Source: an uncultured Prevotella sp.
GTDB lineage: Bacteria > Bacteroidota > Bacteroidia > Bacteroidales > Bacteroidaceae
Direction of reading: 5' to 3'
DNA: 16,662 nt
Assembly (NCBI GenBank): GCA_900318855.1
Contig: ONMG01000192.1
Span: 1 to 16,662 of the forward strand
In this document: positions 1-8,900 of the stretch, piece after piece
How positions within the stretch are numbered: the stretch's first letter is position 1
Layout: every line of letters begins with the position of its first letter
Translations under genes and position numbers: made by a program
Notes under the pieces: model-generated
Told to the model about the DNA's origin: nothing
Databases searched by the model: none
Seen by the model: the letters and a program-made list of their open reading frames with translations, nothing else

Positions 1-940
1 CTCCGAACTCATCCACTACCACCCCAATACTCTTCTTTTGCTGCAGGAAGATGCTCATCAACTTCTGGGCGGCCATGGTCTCGGGGACAAAAGGCATAGT
101 GCGGATGGCATCCTTCCAATGCTCCGGATTGCGAAACATCTCAGAACTGTGTATGTAGCCCACAATGTCGTCAATGTCGCCTCTATAGACAATGATTTTG
201 GAGTTGCCGCTCTCGATGAACTTCTGCTTCAGTGCGTCCAACGTGCAGGTATCCATATCAACAGCGTTAATCTCCGTACGTGGCACCATACAGTCGCGCA
301 CCTTAGTATCGGGAAAGTCAAGTGCATTCTGAAATATCTTCACCTCATCATTCACCTCACCTTCATTCTCGGCATTGTCGATACTTGATTGCACGAGGTA
401 GTCGAGATCAATCTTTGAGAAGCCCTCGTCGTCCTCCTCGTCTTCCATCTTTACGCCAAATAGCCGGAGCAGTCCTTTTGAAAGGAATGTGCATAGACGG
501 CTAATGGGCCACAGCACCACATAAAAGAGCCAAGCTGGAAGCGCAAAGAGGCTGAGCAGCTGATTGGGATTACTCTTGAAAAGCGTCTTCGGAAGAAATT
601 CTCCCGTAAAAAGCATGATGAGCGTGGAGAGAATAGTGTCAGCAGGAACTGTGAATCCAGCCTCCTGTCCGCGGAATATGGTGTTGTCGAAGAAGCGAGC
701 TATCAGTATGCCATAGACAACAAGAACTATATTGTTACCCACAAGCATAGTACTGACAAAACCGTTTGGATGACGATAGAAAACAGAGAGAAGACGTTGA
801 GAGAAACCATTCTTTTCTCTATCCATTTCGGCCAGCATTCTATTACTCGACACGAAGGCAATCTCCATGCCTGAGAAGAAAGCTGAAAGCAACATCGTTA
901 TAAGAATACCGATGATTAATGATACCTCTGAGTCACCCAC
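1..940 (-). CDS. CNNM/CBS-domain membrane protein (hemolysin/CorC/GldE-like), 3' end cut by window edge
   Basis: Translating the minus strand from a GTG at 940 gives 313 residues open to the left edge. A hydrophobic N-terminus (about residues 7-30, with the family motif FFSGMEIAF) begins a DUF21/CNNM membrane domain with further membrane segments near 62-82, 102-112 and 128-148. GEFLPK at 113-118 fits the family. An acidic linker (MEDEEDDE, 165-172) leads to CBS domains starting near residue 216 (CMVPRTEINAVD); the second CBS domain and any CorC_HlyC domain lie outside the window. The family is linked to divalent-cation transport; despite the name 'hemolysin', toxicity is not implied. GTG 940 is chosen because an in-frame stop lies 24 bases upstream (962-964), no ATG lies between, and the next ATG (895) would cut into the first membrane segment. 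The gene follows lptC by 13 bases, so it is probably co-transcribed. I cannot tell GldE from other paralogues. Confidence 0.88.
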   Translation of the reverse strand, partial: MGDSEVSLIIGILITMLLSAFFSGMEIAFVSSNRMLAEMDREKNGFSQRLLSVFYRHPNGFVSTMLVGNNIVLVVYGILIARFFDNTIFRGQEAGFTVPADTILSTLIMLFTGEFLPKTLFKSNPNQLLSLFALPAWLFYVVLWPISRLCTFLSKGLLRLFGVKMEDEEDDEGFSKIDLDYLVQSSIDNAENEGEVNDEVKIFQNALDFPDTKVRDCMVPRTEINAVDMDTCTLDALKQKFIESGNSKIIVYRGDIDDIVGYIHSSEMFRNPEHWKDAIRTMPFVPETMAAQKLMSIFLQQKKSIGVVVDEFG

Positions 941-953
941 CTTATTTATATAT

Positions 954-1610
954 TTAATGTGTCAACGGGATGCCACCAGTACGTCGTTGCGGGACGGTCT
1001 GTTGGCGCAGCTTGGCTTTTGTTGTATCAGGAGCTGAAGCCAGACTGTCGTTGCCGCCACCGAGATCATTCTGCTCGAAGGAGCCACGGGTATTGGTGAC
1101 AACATATTTTGTCATGCGCTCGTCACTGCGGAAATAACTACCCTGAAGTGTACGTTCCGGGGTGACTAAACGCGAGAATGTATAGGAATAGAGCTCATGC
1201 TTCGACTCATCCCAGAACAACTCCTCGCTGGAGAAGCTCAGACCCGTCTTCGTATGAATCCTTACCCTGCCACGCAACTTCCAAAGGTGAAGATTATCAA
1301 AATGCCATGCCGAGTCGCACTGGATATAAGAATTGATATGAAAGCTCTCATCGAACTGCGTGAGGAGCACTCCCTTGGGGAACACTGAGCGTGGATTGCC
1401 TGATGTACTGTAAAGCTGCCATTCCTCGGTCACAATGCGGTACTTGATTACACCGGAGTCGGAGATGAGATTGTTCACACCATAGCTGACCATATCAGGC
1501 AGAGAGTCCCGCTCATACACAGCTGGGGCTGTATGCTCGACTTCCTCACCGCATGACACAGAAAAGAGCGCAATAAGAAAGAAGAATATAACGAGTGAGA
1601 CCTTCCGCAT
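954..1610 (-). CDS. lptC: LPS export ABC transporter periplasmic protein LptC
   Basis: Predicted 218-residue protein of the LptC family, which passes lipopolysaccharide from the LptBFG inner-membrane transporter to the periplasmic LptA bridge. The N-terminus (MRKVSLVIFFFLIALFSVSC) is one hydrophobic segment ending in a possible lipobox cysteine at residue 20, so the protein may be lipid-anchored rather than held by a plain membrane helix. The body has the LptC-like stretch GVNNLISDSGVIKYRIVTEEW followed by beta-rich sequence, and the last 35 or so residues are polar and probably disordered. The reading frame is open upstream to 1655, but that start would overlap the preceding gene and put charged residues before the signal; ATG 1610, 17 bases after the upstream stop, is preferred. 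It lies between an outer-membrane barrel gene and a CNNM/CBS gene, an order I recall from other Bacteroidales. Confidence 0.85.
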   Translation of the reverse strand: MRKVSLVIFFFLIALFSVSCGEEVEHTAPAVYERDSLPDMVSYGVNNLISDSGVIKYRIVTEEWQLYSTSGNPRSVFPKGVLLTQFDESFHINSYIQCDSAWHFDNLHLWKLRGRVRIHTKTGLSFSSEELFWDESKHELYSYTFSRLVTPERTLQGSYFRSDERMTKYVVTNTRGSFEQNDLGGGNDSLASAPDTTKAKLRQQTVPQRRTGGIPLTH

Positions 1611-1627
1611 AGCACTAACAGCGAATC

Positions 1628-2929
1628 TTACTGCATCTTCCACTTCGAGAACCATTCCTCATTGAAGGTCAGTCCCACGTTGATACGGAAGGTATTCTCT
1701 CTAATCAAGCCACTGGCACTATTCCGCACCCATTGACCGGATATATTGAGAATAGAACGGTTATTATAACCATTGACGATAGGAATACCGAAGCCTGCAC
1801 TCACGCTCAGCTCTTTAGGGCCGTTCTTACCATTAATCTTCAGATAGTCGGTAGCATAAGAGGCACCCACGCGATAACGGATGCGCTGGAAGAAATTGCG
1901 ACTCCGCTCATCATTAACATATTCGCCTCCTAAAGTCACCTTATGGCGATCGGAAAACATGTTCTCGGTAGCCGTATAACTCCCGTCGTTCCCTGTCTCG
2001 GCATAGACCGGCGTCACTACTGCCCCCCACTTCTGAAGATTATAATCTGCTCCGAAACGTAGTTTCCCGGCATAATTCCACATGAAGCCAGCACTAATCT
2101 CGGTTGGCAGTTCGTAAGCGTTACAGGCAACATATCGTGCTGTGTCGGCAACCCCGGTCTGCGAGTTCCGGTTTATCACTAAGCAAGTGGGATCGCTTCC
2201 CAACTTATGCCCGGGACTGAAGGTGGCACCTACGGTAATCGCATTACGCCGAGACATCTGAGCAGTGTACTGCGCACCAAAAGTGAGCCGATAGTTATTT
2301 ATATTAGAGGTGTAATACTTCGACACTGTATTCACGGTGCTCTCACTGTAACTATTCACAACAGAATGAGTGATATTCCCCCAAATGTAAGCAGCATTGA
2401 AACCTATTGAGAAACCCTTAAAGGGCTCAAAGCCCAGTCCCAAATAAGTCTCATGAAGACCGCCGCTACCGCTATAAATGTTGGTAGCGGTTGTAACATC
2501 GTCATACTTATCACTGCCAACATTAAATGTCCTCGAATAGTCATAGCCTACATTCGTGAACGGGATAATACCAAGACTTATTCCCAAATGACGCGCCAAA
2601 CGGAAACCGGCAACGGCATACTCGAAGTCTGCATTGTTGGCATTCTTCTTCACGCCTTCCTCCGAAAAGTTAGTCATCTGAAGCGAAAAACCTGCATCAA
2701 AGATGAAGGTAGCTGAATCTATGGCTGAATAAGAAGCAGGATTGAGATAGTTCACTTGGTTGTGCATACGAAATCCTACACCAAGACCATTCATTCCACG
2801 ATTAAAGCCCGTGGAGCGTTCTGAAAGAAGGCCAAGCCCATATTGGCTGTAAGGAGAATTGGTTCCGCTTTGAGCGCTCGCTGCTATCGGCAGCAGGGCA
2901 AAGAGGGAGACGAAGAGTATCTTTCTCAT
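1628..2929 (-). CDS. outer-membrane beta-barrel protein (OmpP1/FadL-like group), first gene of the lptC operon
   Basis: A 433-residue protein with a clear Sec signal peptide (MRKILFVSLFALLPIAASAQ, probable cleavage after residue 20). The mature N-terminus has SPYSQYGLGLL, followed by NQVNYLNPASYSAIDSATF; the NPASYSA segment recalls FadL/OmpP1 barrels. The rest alternates polar and aromatic residues as in transmembrane beta strands, and the protein ends in strand-like sequence near a C-terminal EEWFSKWKMQ. The substrate is unknown. It is the promoter-proximal gene of a minus-strand operon with lptC and the CNNM/CBS gene, with a -7 type box about 80 bases upstream. The context suggests an envelope role, but nothing in the sequence proves fatty-acid transport. 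Confidence 0.8.
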   Translation of the reverse strand: MRKILFVSLFALLPIAASAQSGTNSPYSQYGLGLLSERSTGFNRGMNGLGVGFRMHNQVNYLNPASYSAIDSATFIFDAGFSLQMTNFSEEGVKKNANNADFEYAVAGFRLARHLGISLGIIPFTNVGYDYSRTFNVGSDKYDDVTTATNIYSGSGGLHETYLGLGFEPFKGFSIGFNAAYIWGNITHSVVNSYSESTVNTVSKYYTSNINNYRLTFGAQYTAQMSRRNAITVGATFSPGHKLGSDPTCLVINRNSQTGVADTARYVACNAYELPTEISAGFMWNYAGKLRFGADYNLQKWGAVVTPVYAETGNDGSYTATENMFSDRHKVTLGGEYVNDERSRNFFQRIRYRVGASYATDYLKINGKNGPKELSVSAGFGIPIVNGYNNRSILNISGQWVRNSASGLIRENTFRINVGLTFNEEWFSKWKMQ

Positions 2930-3007
2930 TGTCGTTTTGATAACTGTAACATAAGTGTGGGAAGCCTACGCAAGCAAGCAGCTCAGCTCCCAAGTCGAAT
3001 CATGGTG

Positions 3008-3015
3008 CAAAAATA
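3008..3015 (-). promoter_or_regulatory. Bacteroidota -7 box (TATTTTTG) for the barrel-lptC operon
   Basis: The minus strand reads TATTTTTG from 3015 to 3008, matching TAnnTTTG. A TTTTG lies upstream with a 16-nt spacer, shorter than the usual spacing of about 19-21. The predicted transcription start is near 3001, leaving a leader of about 70 nt before the start at 2929. Confidence 0.6.
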
Positions 3016-3060
3016 TCGAAAATAATCGAGACAAAAGCACGTTAAGTGGGAAATTAAAGT

Positions 3061-3068
3061 TATTTTTG
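3061..3068 (+). promoter_or_regulatory. Bacteroidota -7 box (TATTTTTG) for the lnb-phosphatase genes
   Basis: TATTTTTG on the plus strand matches TAnnTTTG, and no convincing -33 TTTG is seen upstream. The box ends only 4 bases before the GTG start at 3073, so a transcript starting about 7 bases after it would be essentially leaderless. The same 10-mer (TATTTTTGCA) occurs on the other strand at 3015-3006, making a divergent pair. Confidence 0.5.
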
Positions 3069-3072
3069 CATC

Positions 3073-4365
3073 GTGAAAGCTTTTAAGCACTATTTCAAGG
3101 CCCTTTGGGTGTTCATTTTCGCTTATCTTGCGACTGGAGTTCAAGCTCAGATTATGACCCCGCAGCCCACTACAGGACAACTGATGACGCCGGATGCTCT
3201 TAATGCGCCCGCATCTCAAATGTTGCCCCGCATGGACTCTGTTGACGTGAGTCTCATCACTTGTGGCCCCGGCACTGAAGTGTATTCACTCTACGGTCAT
3301 ACGGCATTGCGAGTTACTGACCGTACTACCGGGGAAGACATGATTGTGAACTGGGGCATCTTCGATACCCGTAAAAGCTATTTCGTCATTCGATTCATCT
3401 TTGGTCTCACCGACTATCAGATTGCCGTCGAGCCATTCAACGAATTCTTCATCCAATATGCTGCAACAGGCCGATGGATGAAGCAGCAGATACTAAATCT
3501 CTCAAGAAAGGAAAAGTGGGACATCATTCGGGCCATAAACCGCAACAATCTTCCGCAGAACCGTGTCTACCGCTACAATTACTTCTACGACAATTGTACG
3601 ACAAGAGCCCGCGACATGATAGAATCGCATATAGACGGGAAGATAGAATATGGAAAGAGTAATAAGATAGCATGCAGTTACCGAGAGATGACTCACCAAT
3701 GGAACGAACAATCCAGGTGGGCCCGCTTCGGCAATGACATGCTTCTCGGATTGAAGGCTGACTGTAAGACTGATTTCAGGCAACAGCAATTCCTGCCCGA
3801 TAGTCTGCGTGCCGACTTCGACAAAGCGATGGTTATCGGACCAGGAGGAATCCAGCATCCACTGGTGGAGCAATCGACGATGCTTTTCGACCCGACGCTA
3901 TCGCAAACCCAAGATTTTGGACAGGCAGCATCGGCGAGTTTCCCGCTCTCACCTATCCAATGCTCATTGTTGTTATTAGGTATTACCCTCATTATTTGCC
4001 TCCTGGAACTGAAGTTCGGGCACCAATTATGGGGATATGATGCCATTCTGCTCACAGTTGACAGCGCTGCGGCGATAATTCTGCTCGCCATGGTCTTCTC
4101 ACAGCATCCAACAGTGAGCCTCAATCTTCAGATACTCCTCTGCAATCCCCTGACCATCATTTTTATGTGGCCGGCTCTCGCAAGAGAAAAGCACGGGGAG
4201 AGTCATTTCTATTGGAAGGCTTTGCTGATTTGCATCCTCCTCTTCTACATCGGTAATACAGTGCAGCATTACGCCGAGGGTATGAACATTGTAGCCTCCT
4301 GCTTCCTTCTCAGAGCATTGGCAAATCTAAGGATCGGCAGTCAGAATAAAGTAAAGAAAGTATGA
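3073..4365 (+). CDS. lnb: lipoprotein N-acyltransferase Lnb-like protein (DUF4105 periplasmic domain plus C-terminal membrane domain)
   Basis: A 430-residue protein with an N-terminal signal or anchor (residues 5-25, ending VQAQ), a periplasmic domain at about 55-270, and four or five C-terminal membrane segments (about 297-315, 322-342, 352-369, 381-397, 402-417). The periplasmic domain matches the DUF4105 family now called the Lnb N-terminal domain. It has H76 in SLYGHTALRV and C175 in YFYDNCTTR, the conserved pair expected to form a Cys/His active site. From family knowledge, Lnb adds the third acyl chain to the N-terminal cysteine of lipoproteins in Bacteroidota, replacing Lnt. The start is GTG 3073: it alone preserves the whole signal sequence, and the next ATG lies after it. 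The stop overlaps the ATG of the next gene (ATGA at 4362-4365), suggesting translational coupling. Family is well supported; the exact activity is inferred. Confidence 0.8.
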   Translation: MKAFKHYFKALWVFIFAYLATGVQAQIMTPQPTTGQLMTPDALNAPASQMLPRMDSVDVSLITCGPGTEVYSLYGHTALRVTDRTTGEDMIVNWGIFDTRKSYFVIRFIFGLTDYQIAVEPFNEFFIQYAATGRWMKQQILNLSRKEKWDIIRAINRNNLPQNRVYRYNYFYDNCTTRARDMIESHIDGKIEYGKSNKIACSYREMTHQWNEQSRWARFGNDMLLGLKADCKTDFRQQQFLPDSLRADFDKAMVIGPGGIQHPLVEQSTMLFDPTLSQTQDFGQAASASFPLSPIQCSLLLLGITLIICLLELKFGHQLWGYDAILLTVDSAAAIILLAMVFSQHPTVSLNLQILLCNPLTIIFMWPALAREKHGESHFYWKALLICILLFYIGNTVQHYAEGMNIVASCFLLRALANLRIGSQNKVKKV

Positions 4366-5729
4366 ACAGATATCTGCCTTTATTGATTCTCGTAGCCATG
4401 TGCAGTCAGCACATGGGAGCACAGACGCTCTCGGGTGCACCAAAGCTGGTTGTCAATATCACTATCGACCAGCTTAGGAATGACTATATGGAGCATTTTG
4501 CTCCACTCTATGGCAACAATGGCTTCAAGAAGCTGCTATCTGAAGGGTGTGTCTACGAGTCGGCCAACTACCCCTTTACTAACGTCGACCGTTCCTCGGC
4601 CATCGCCTCAATAGCCACAGGTACTACACCTTATTATAATAATATAGTATCCCAGCAATGGCTTGACCGCAGCACCTTGCGCCCTGTTTACTGCGTTGAC
4701 GACTCGAAATATGTCAGTTCACCTCAACGCATGGCAACATCGACGATAAGCGATGAGATGAAGGTATCGTCGGGAGGGGCCGCAATCGTCTTCGCCATTG
4801 CAGCAGAACGCGACGCTGCTATTCTTTCAGCCGGTCATGCTGCTGACGGTGCATTCTGGATAGACCCGCATACCGGGAACTGGACGGCATCGCCCTATTT
4901 TTCCCAAGGCATCCGCAAGTGGCTCAGCGACTACCGTTCGGCCAATCCAAAGCCTACTTTCAATAATAAAGAGGTCAGCAATGATGCCATTGCCACGATG
5001 GCGCTCAACTGCGCAAAAGAGAAGGCAATGGGCAGAGATGAAATCACTGACTACCTGGCCATTACACTGTCGGCAAAGGCAAGCGACCCAGGCAACTGGC
5101 GCACCGACATGGAGAAAGTCTATCGCGGTCTCGACCACACGCTTGCCACTATCATCAATGCACTGCAGCAGACAGTCGGTAAAGACAATGTGCTCTTTGT
5201 CCTCACCAGCACTGGATATACGCAAAATGAGCCTGTCGACTACGCCAAATACCGCATTCCTACAGGCACTTTCTATATCAACCGTACAGCCAACTTGCTG
5301 AACATCTATTTGGGAGCCATCTATGGGCAGGGGCGTTATGTGGCAACCTGCTTCCACAATGAGATATACCTCGATCGTAAACTCATTGAGGACAAGCGTA
5401 TCTCCTTTGAGGACGTCATCTCACGTTCCAAGGACTTCTTAGTCCAGATTTCCGGAGTGCGCGGTGTAATGCAGAGTCCGTACAGCCCTTCCATCAGTGG
5501 TGACCTCATCATAGAAGTCGCTCCAGGATGGCAGCTGCTCAACGAGGATAATCAAGAAACCTTCACGGCAAGAGCAGCCTTTGTACCTTTCCCCATTATA
5601 TTTTATGGCGCAGGCTTCAAGCCTCAACGCATCACCACCAGCGTTACCGTCGACAGGATTGCGCCCACAATAGCAAAAGCCATCCAAATAAGGGCACCTA
5701 ATGCCTGCAAAGCAGCACCTCTTCAATAA
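4362..5729 (+). CDS. alkaline phosphatase superfamily protein with degenerate metal site
   Basis: A 455-residue exported protein (signal peptide about 1-20, MGAQ). The N-terminal half resembles PafA-type phosphatases: a first metal Asp in VVNITIDQLRNDYM (D36) and a nucleophile Thr in NYPFTNVDRSS (T73), then SIATGTTPYYNNIV. Later ligands appear lost. The region normally holding D-x-x-G-H reads SAKASDPGNW (about 237-246), the usual LTADHG reads LTSTGY (281-286), and the late His before the LLFYG-type strand is replaced in FVPFPIIFYG (407-416). By this hand alignment only two of about seven metal or catalytic positions remain. The fold is intact to the usual TVDRIAPTIAKAI near the C-terminus, so this is not a truncated pseudogene. 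It overlaps lnb by 4 bases and precedes secA. Likely a non-catalytic or altered-specificity member; true function unknown. Confidence 0.8.
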   Translation: MNRYLPLLILVAMCSQHMGAQTLSGAPKLVVNITIDQLRNDYMEHFAPLYGNNGFKKLLSEGCVYESANYPFTNVDRSSAIASIATGTTPYYNNIVSQQWLDRSTLRPVYCVDDSKYVSSPQRMATSTISDEMKVSSGGAAIVFAIAAERDAAILSAGHAADGAFWIDPHTGNWTASPYFSQGIRKWLSDYRSANPKPTFNNKEVSNDAIATMALNCAKEKAMGRDEITDYLAITLSAKASDPGNWRTDMEKVYRGLDHTLATIINALQQTVGKDNVLFVLTSTGYTQNEPVDYAKYRIPTGTFYINRTANLLNIYLGAIYGQGRYVATCFHNEIYLDRKLIEDKRISFEDVISRSKDFLVQISGVRGVMQSPYSPSISGDLIIEVAPGWQLLNEDNQETFTARAAFVPFPIIFYGAGFKPQRITTSVTVDRIAPTIAKAIQIRAPNACKAAPLQ

Positions 5730-5832
5730 GCAGGTGCCAACATTACCTTTCACTTGCCGCATGCAGCCAACACTCCGCTACGCAAACCTCAGTCAAGGCG
5801 GAAGAAATAAGGAAGTAATGCCGGTAAAGGAA

Positions 5833-5871
5833 GCCTTATCGGTAAATAGTAGACTAAAGATGCCGATAGGC
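5833..5871 (+). promoter_or_regulatory. imperfect inverted repeat upstream of secA
   Basis: GCCTTATCGG (5833-5842) and CCGATAGGC (5863-5871) form a 9-bp dyad with one bulged T and a 20-nt loop. The right arm sits where the -33 region of the secA promoter box would fall. No T tract follows, so a terminator for the upstream genes is unlikely; an operator is possible but unproven. Confidence 0.3.
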
Positions 5872-5884
5872 AGAAATTAATTAG

Positions 5885-5892
5885 TAACTTTG
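5885..5892 (+). promoter_or_regulatory. -7 box (TAACTTTG) for secA
   Basis: TAACTTTG matches TAnnTTTG. The predicted start is near 5899, giving a leader of about 30 nt before ATG 5930. No clear -33 TTTG is visible. It suggests secA has its own promoter in the 200-base gap after the phosphatase-like gene. Confidence 0.55.
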
Positions 5893-5929
5893 CAAAGTAT
5901 TAGCAGATAAGCAATAAACATCAGCAACA

Positions 5930-8900
5930 ATGAATTTGAATAAACTATTAAAGGCCCTCTTTGGCGACAAGTCGAGTCGTGATATGAAACTTATCCAGCC
6001 CATTGTCGAGAAAGTAAAGGCCGCCTATGAGGAAATCGATAAACTCAGCAACGACGAACTTCGTGCCAAGACCAAGGAGATACAGAAGTACGTCCAGGAT
6101 TCAGCAAAAGAGCAGAAGACTCAGATTGAAGAGCTAAAAGCTAAGATTGAAGAGACTCCTATCGACGAGCGCGAGGACATCTTCAACCAGATAGACAAGC
6201 TTGAGAAAGAAGTGCTCGACATCTACGAGAAGGCGCTCAACGATGTCCTCCCCGTGGCTTTCAGTATCGTAAAGAGTACTGCAAGAAGGTTTGCCGAAAA
6301 CGAGGAGACCGTAGTAACAGCTACCGACTTCGATCGCGAGCTGGCAGCCGATCCCTCTAAAGACTTCATCACGATTGACGGCGACAAGGCCATCTACCAC
6401 AACCACTGGACAGCCGGTGGCAATGACCAAAAGTGGGAGATGGTGCACTACGACGTACAGCTTTTCGGTGGTATAGCACTCCACCAGGGCAAGATTGCAG
6501 AAATGGCTACGGGTGAAGGTAAGACGCTTGTTGCAACTCTGCCTGTATTCCTCAATGCACTCACGGGCAACGGAGTCCACATGGTGACGGTGAACGACTA
6601 TCTGGCCAAACGTGACTCAGAGTGGATGGGGCCTCTCTACGAATTCAACGGCCTTTCGGTCGACTGCATCGACAAGCACCAGCCCAACTCCGAGGCACGC
6701 CGGAGAGCCTACCAGGCCGACATTACTTTCGGTACAAACAATGAGTTTGGCTTCGACTACTTGCGCGATAACATGGCTCTTTCACCTTCCGACCTTGTGC
6801 AGCGTGGCCACAACTATGCCATTGTGGATGAGGTCGACTCTGTGCTGATTGACGATGCCCGTACTCCGCTGATTATCTCTGGTCCGGTTCCTAAAGGCGA
6901 CGACCAGATGTATGAGCAGTTCCAGCCCCTCGTGGAGCGCCTTGTGGACGTTCAGCGCAAGCTCGCTACACAATATCTTGCAGAAGCCAAGCAGCTCATC
7001 AATGAAGGCCAAAAGAACAACGACGCTAAAAAGACGGAGGAAGGTTTCCTTGCCCTCTACCGCTCCTATAAGGCCCTGCCTAAGAACAAGCCGCTTATCA
7101 AGTATCTCTCCGAAGAGGGCATCAAATCCGGAATGCTCAAGACGGAAGACTACTACATGCAGAACAACAACCGTGAGATGCCTAAAGCCGTAGAGCCACT
7201 CTACTTCGTCGTTGACGAGAAGCTAAACAGCGTAGACCTCACGGATAAAGGCTTCGACTGGCTAGCCAAGCAAGTGAACGACAGAGACCTCTTCGTGCTT
7301 CCTGACATCACGTCGCAGTTGTCGGCACTTGAAAACGAGAAAGACCTCTCCGACCAGGAGCGTATCGATAAGAAAGATGAACTGCTCGCCCATTATGGAG
7401 TGCAGAGTGAGCGTGTCCACACTTTACAGCAGTTGCTCAAAGCCTACACCATGTTCAACAAGGATGACGAATATGTGGTCATGGACGGAGAGGTGAAGAT
7501 TGTGGATGAGCAGACGGGCCGTATTATGGAAGGACGCCGCTGGAGCGACGGACTCCATCAGGCAATAGAAGCCAAAGAGCACGTGAAGGTGGAGGCTGCC
7601 ACACAGACCTTTGCCACTATCACCCTGCAGAACTACTTTAGAATGTACCACAAGCTCTCGGGTATGACCGGTACGGCAAGCACTGAGGCTGGCGAGTTCT
7701 GGGACATCTATAAGCTTGACGTGGTTGAAATTCCCACCAACAGACCCGTAATCCGCAAGGACCTCGACGACAGAGTTTACAAGACTGCACGCGAGAAGTA
7801 TGCTGCTGTTATCGAAGAGATCGAAGAGATGCGCGTAAGCGGAAGACCATGCCTTGTGGGTACCACCTCCGTGGAAATCAGTGAGCTCCTCAGCAAGATG
7901 CTCGACATGCGCCGTATTCCCCACCAGGTGCTCAATGCAAAACTACATCAGCGTGAGGCTATGATTGTGGCCGAAGCCGGAAAGAGCTCTATGGGCACTG
8001 TCTTCCTGACTTCCGACGGCACGGCATTCACCGACAAGCCCTCCGCTGTAAGCCACCAGAAGCAGCTCATCGAAGCTGCCAACGAGGGAAAGAAGGGCGC
8101 TGTCAAAGAATTGGCCGGCAAAGATGCCGAGCAGCTCATCAACACGGAACAGCGGTTGCTGGGAGCTGTGACCATCGCTACCAACATGGCCGGCCGTGGT
8201 ACCGATATCAAGCTGACACCTGAAGTAAAGGCTGCTGGCGGACTTGCCATCATCGGTACTGAGCGTCATGAAAGCCGACGCGTCGACCGTCAGCTTCGTG
8301 GACGTGCCGGACGTCAAGGCGACCCGGGCTCGAGCGTCTTCTACGTATCCCTAGAAGACAAGCTGATGCGTCTGTTCGGCTCTGAGCGCATCTCGAAGAT
8401 TATGGACCACATGGGCTTCGAAGATGGGGAGCGCATTGAGCATCCCATGATTAGCAAGAGCATAGAGCGCGCACAGAAGAAAGTCGAGGAGAACAACTTC
8501 GGTATACGTAAGCACCTGCTCGAATACGACGACGTGATGAACAAGCAGCGTACGGTCATCTATGAGAAGCGCCGCCATGCTCTTATGGGCGAGCGCATCG
8601 GTATGGACATCACCAACATCATCTGGGACCGCATCGTCAGCATCATCGAGAAATATGATTATCAGGGAGTAACCGAGCAGTTCCTCAAAGTACTGGCCAT
8701 GGAAGTACCCTTCACCGAGGAAGAATTCGAGAATGGCAACAAGCCTGAACTCGAAGAGCGGGCCTTCCAGGATGCTATGGCTTCGTTCAAGAGGAAGACC
8801 GACCGCATCCAGAGCGTGGCCTGGCCTGTCATCAAAGAGGTGCAGGAGAACCAGGGCGACCGATATGAGCGCATCATGGTGCCTATCACCGACGGAAAGC

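Noticed and set aside
1611..1655. Upstream start for lptC at 1655
   Set aside because: It would overlap the preceding barrel gene and bury the signal sequence behind charged residues; ATG 1610 gives a normal N-terminal signal.
4362..5729. Calling the phosphatase-like gene a pseudogene
   Set aside because: The frame is intact, with signal peptide, coupled start and conserved fold segments through to the C-terminus; only active-site positions differ.
5715..5737. GCACCT...AGGTGC hairpin at the end of the phosphatase-like gene as a terminator
   Set aside because: Only 6 bp with an 11-nt loop, partly inside the coding end, and no T tract.
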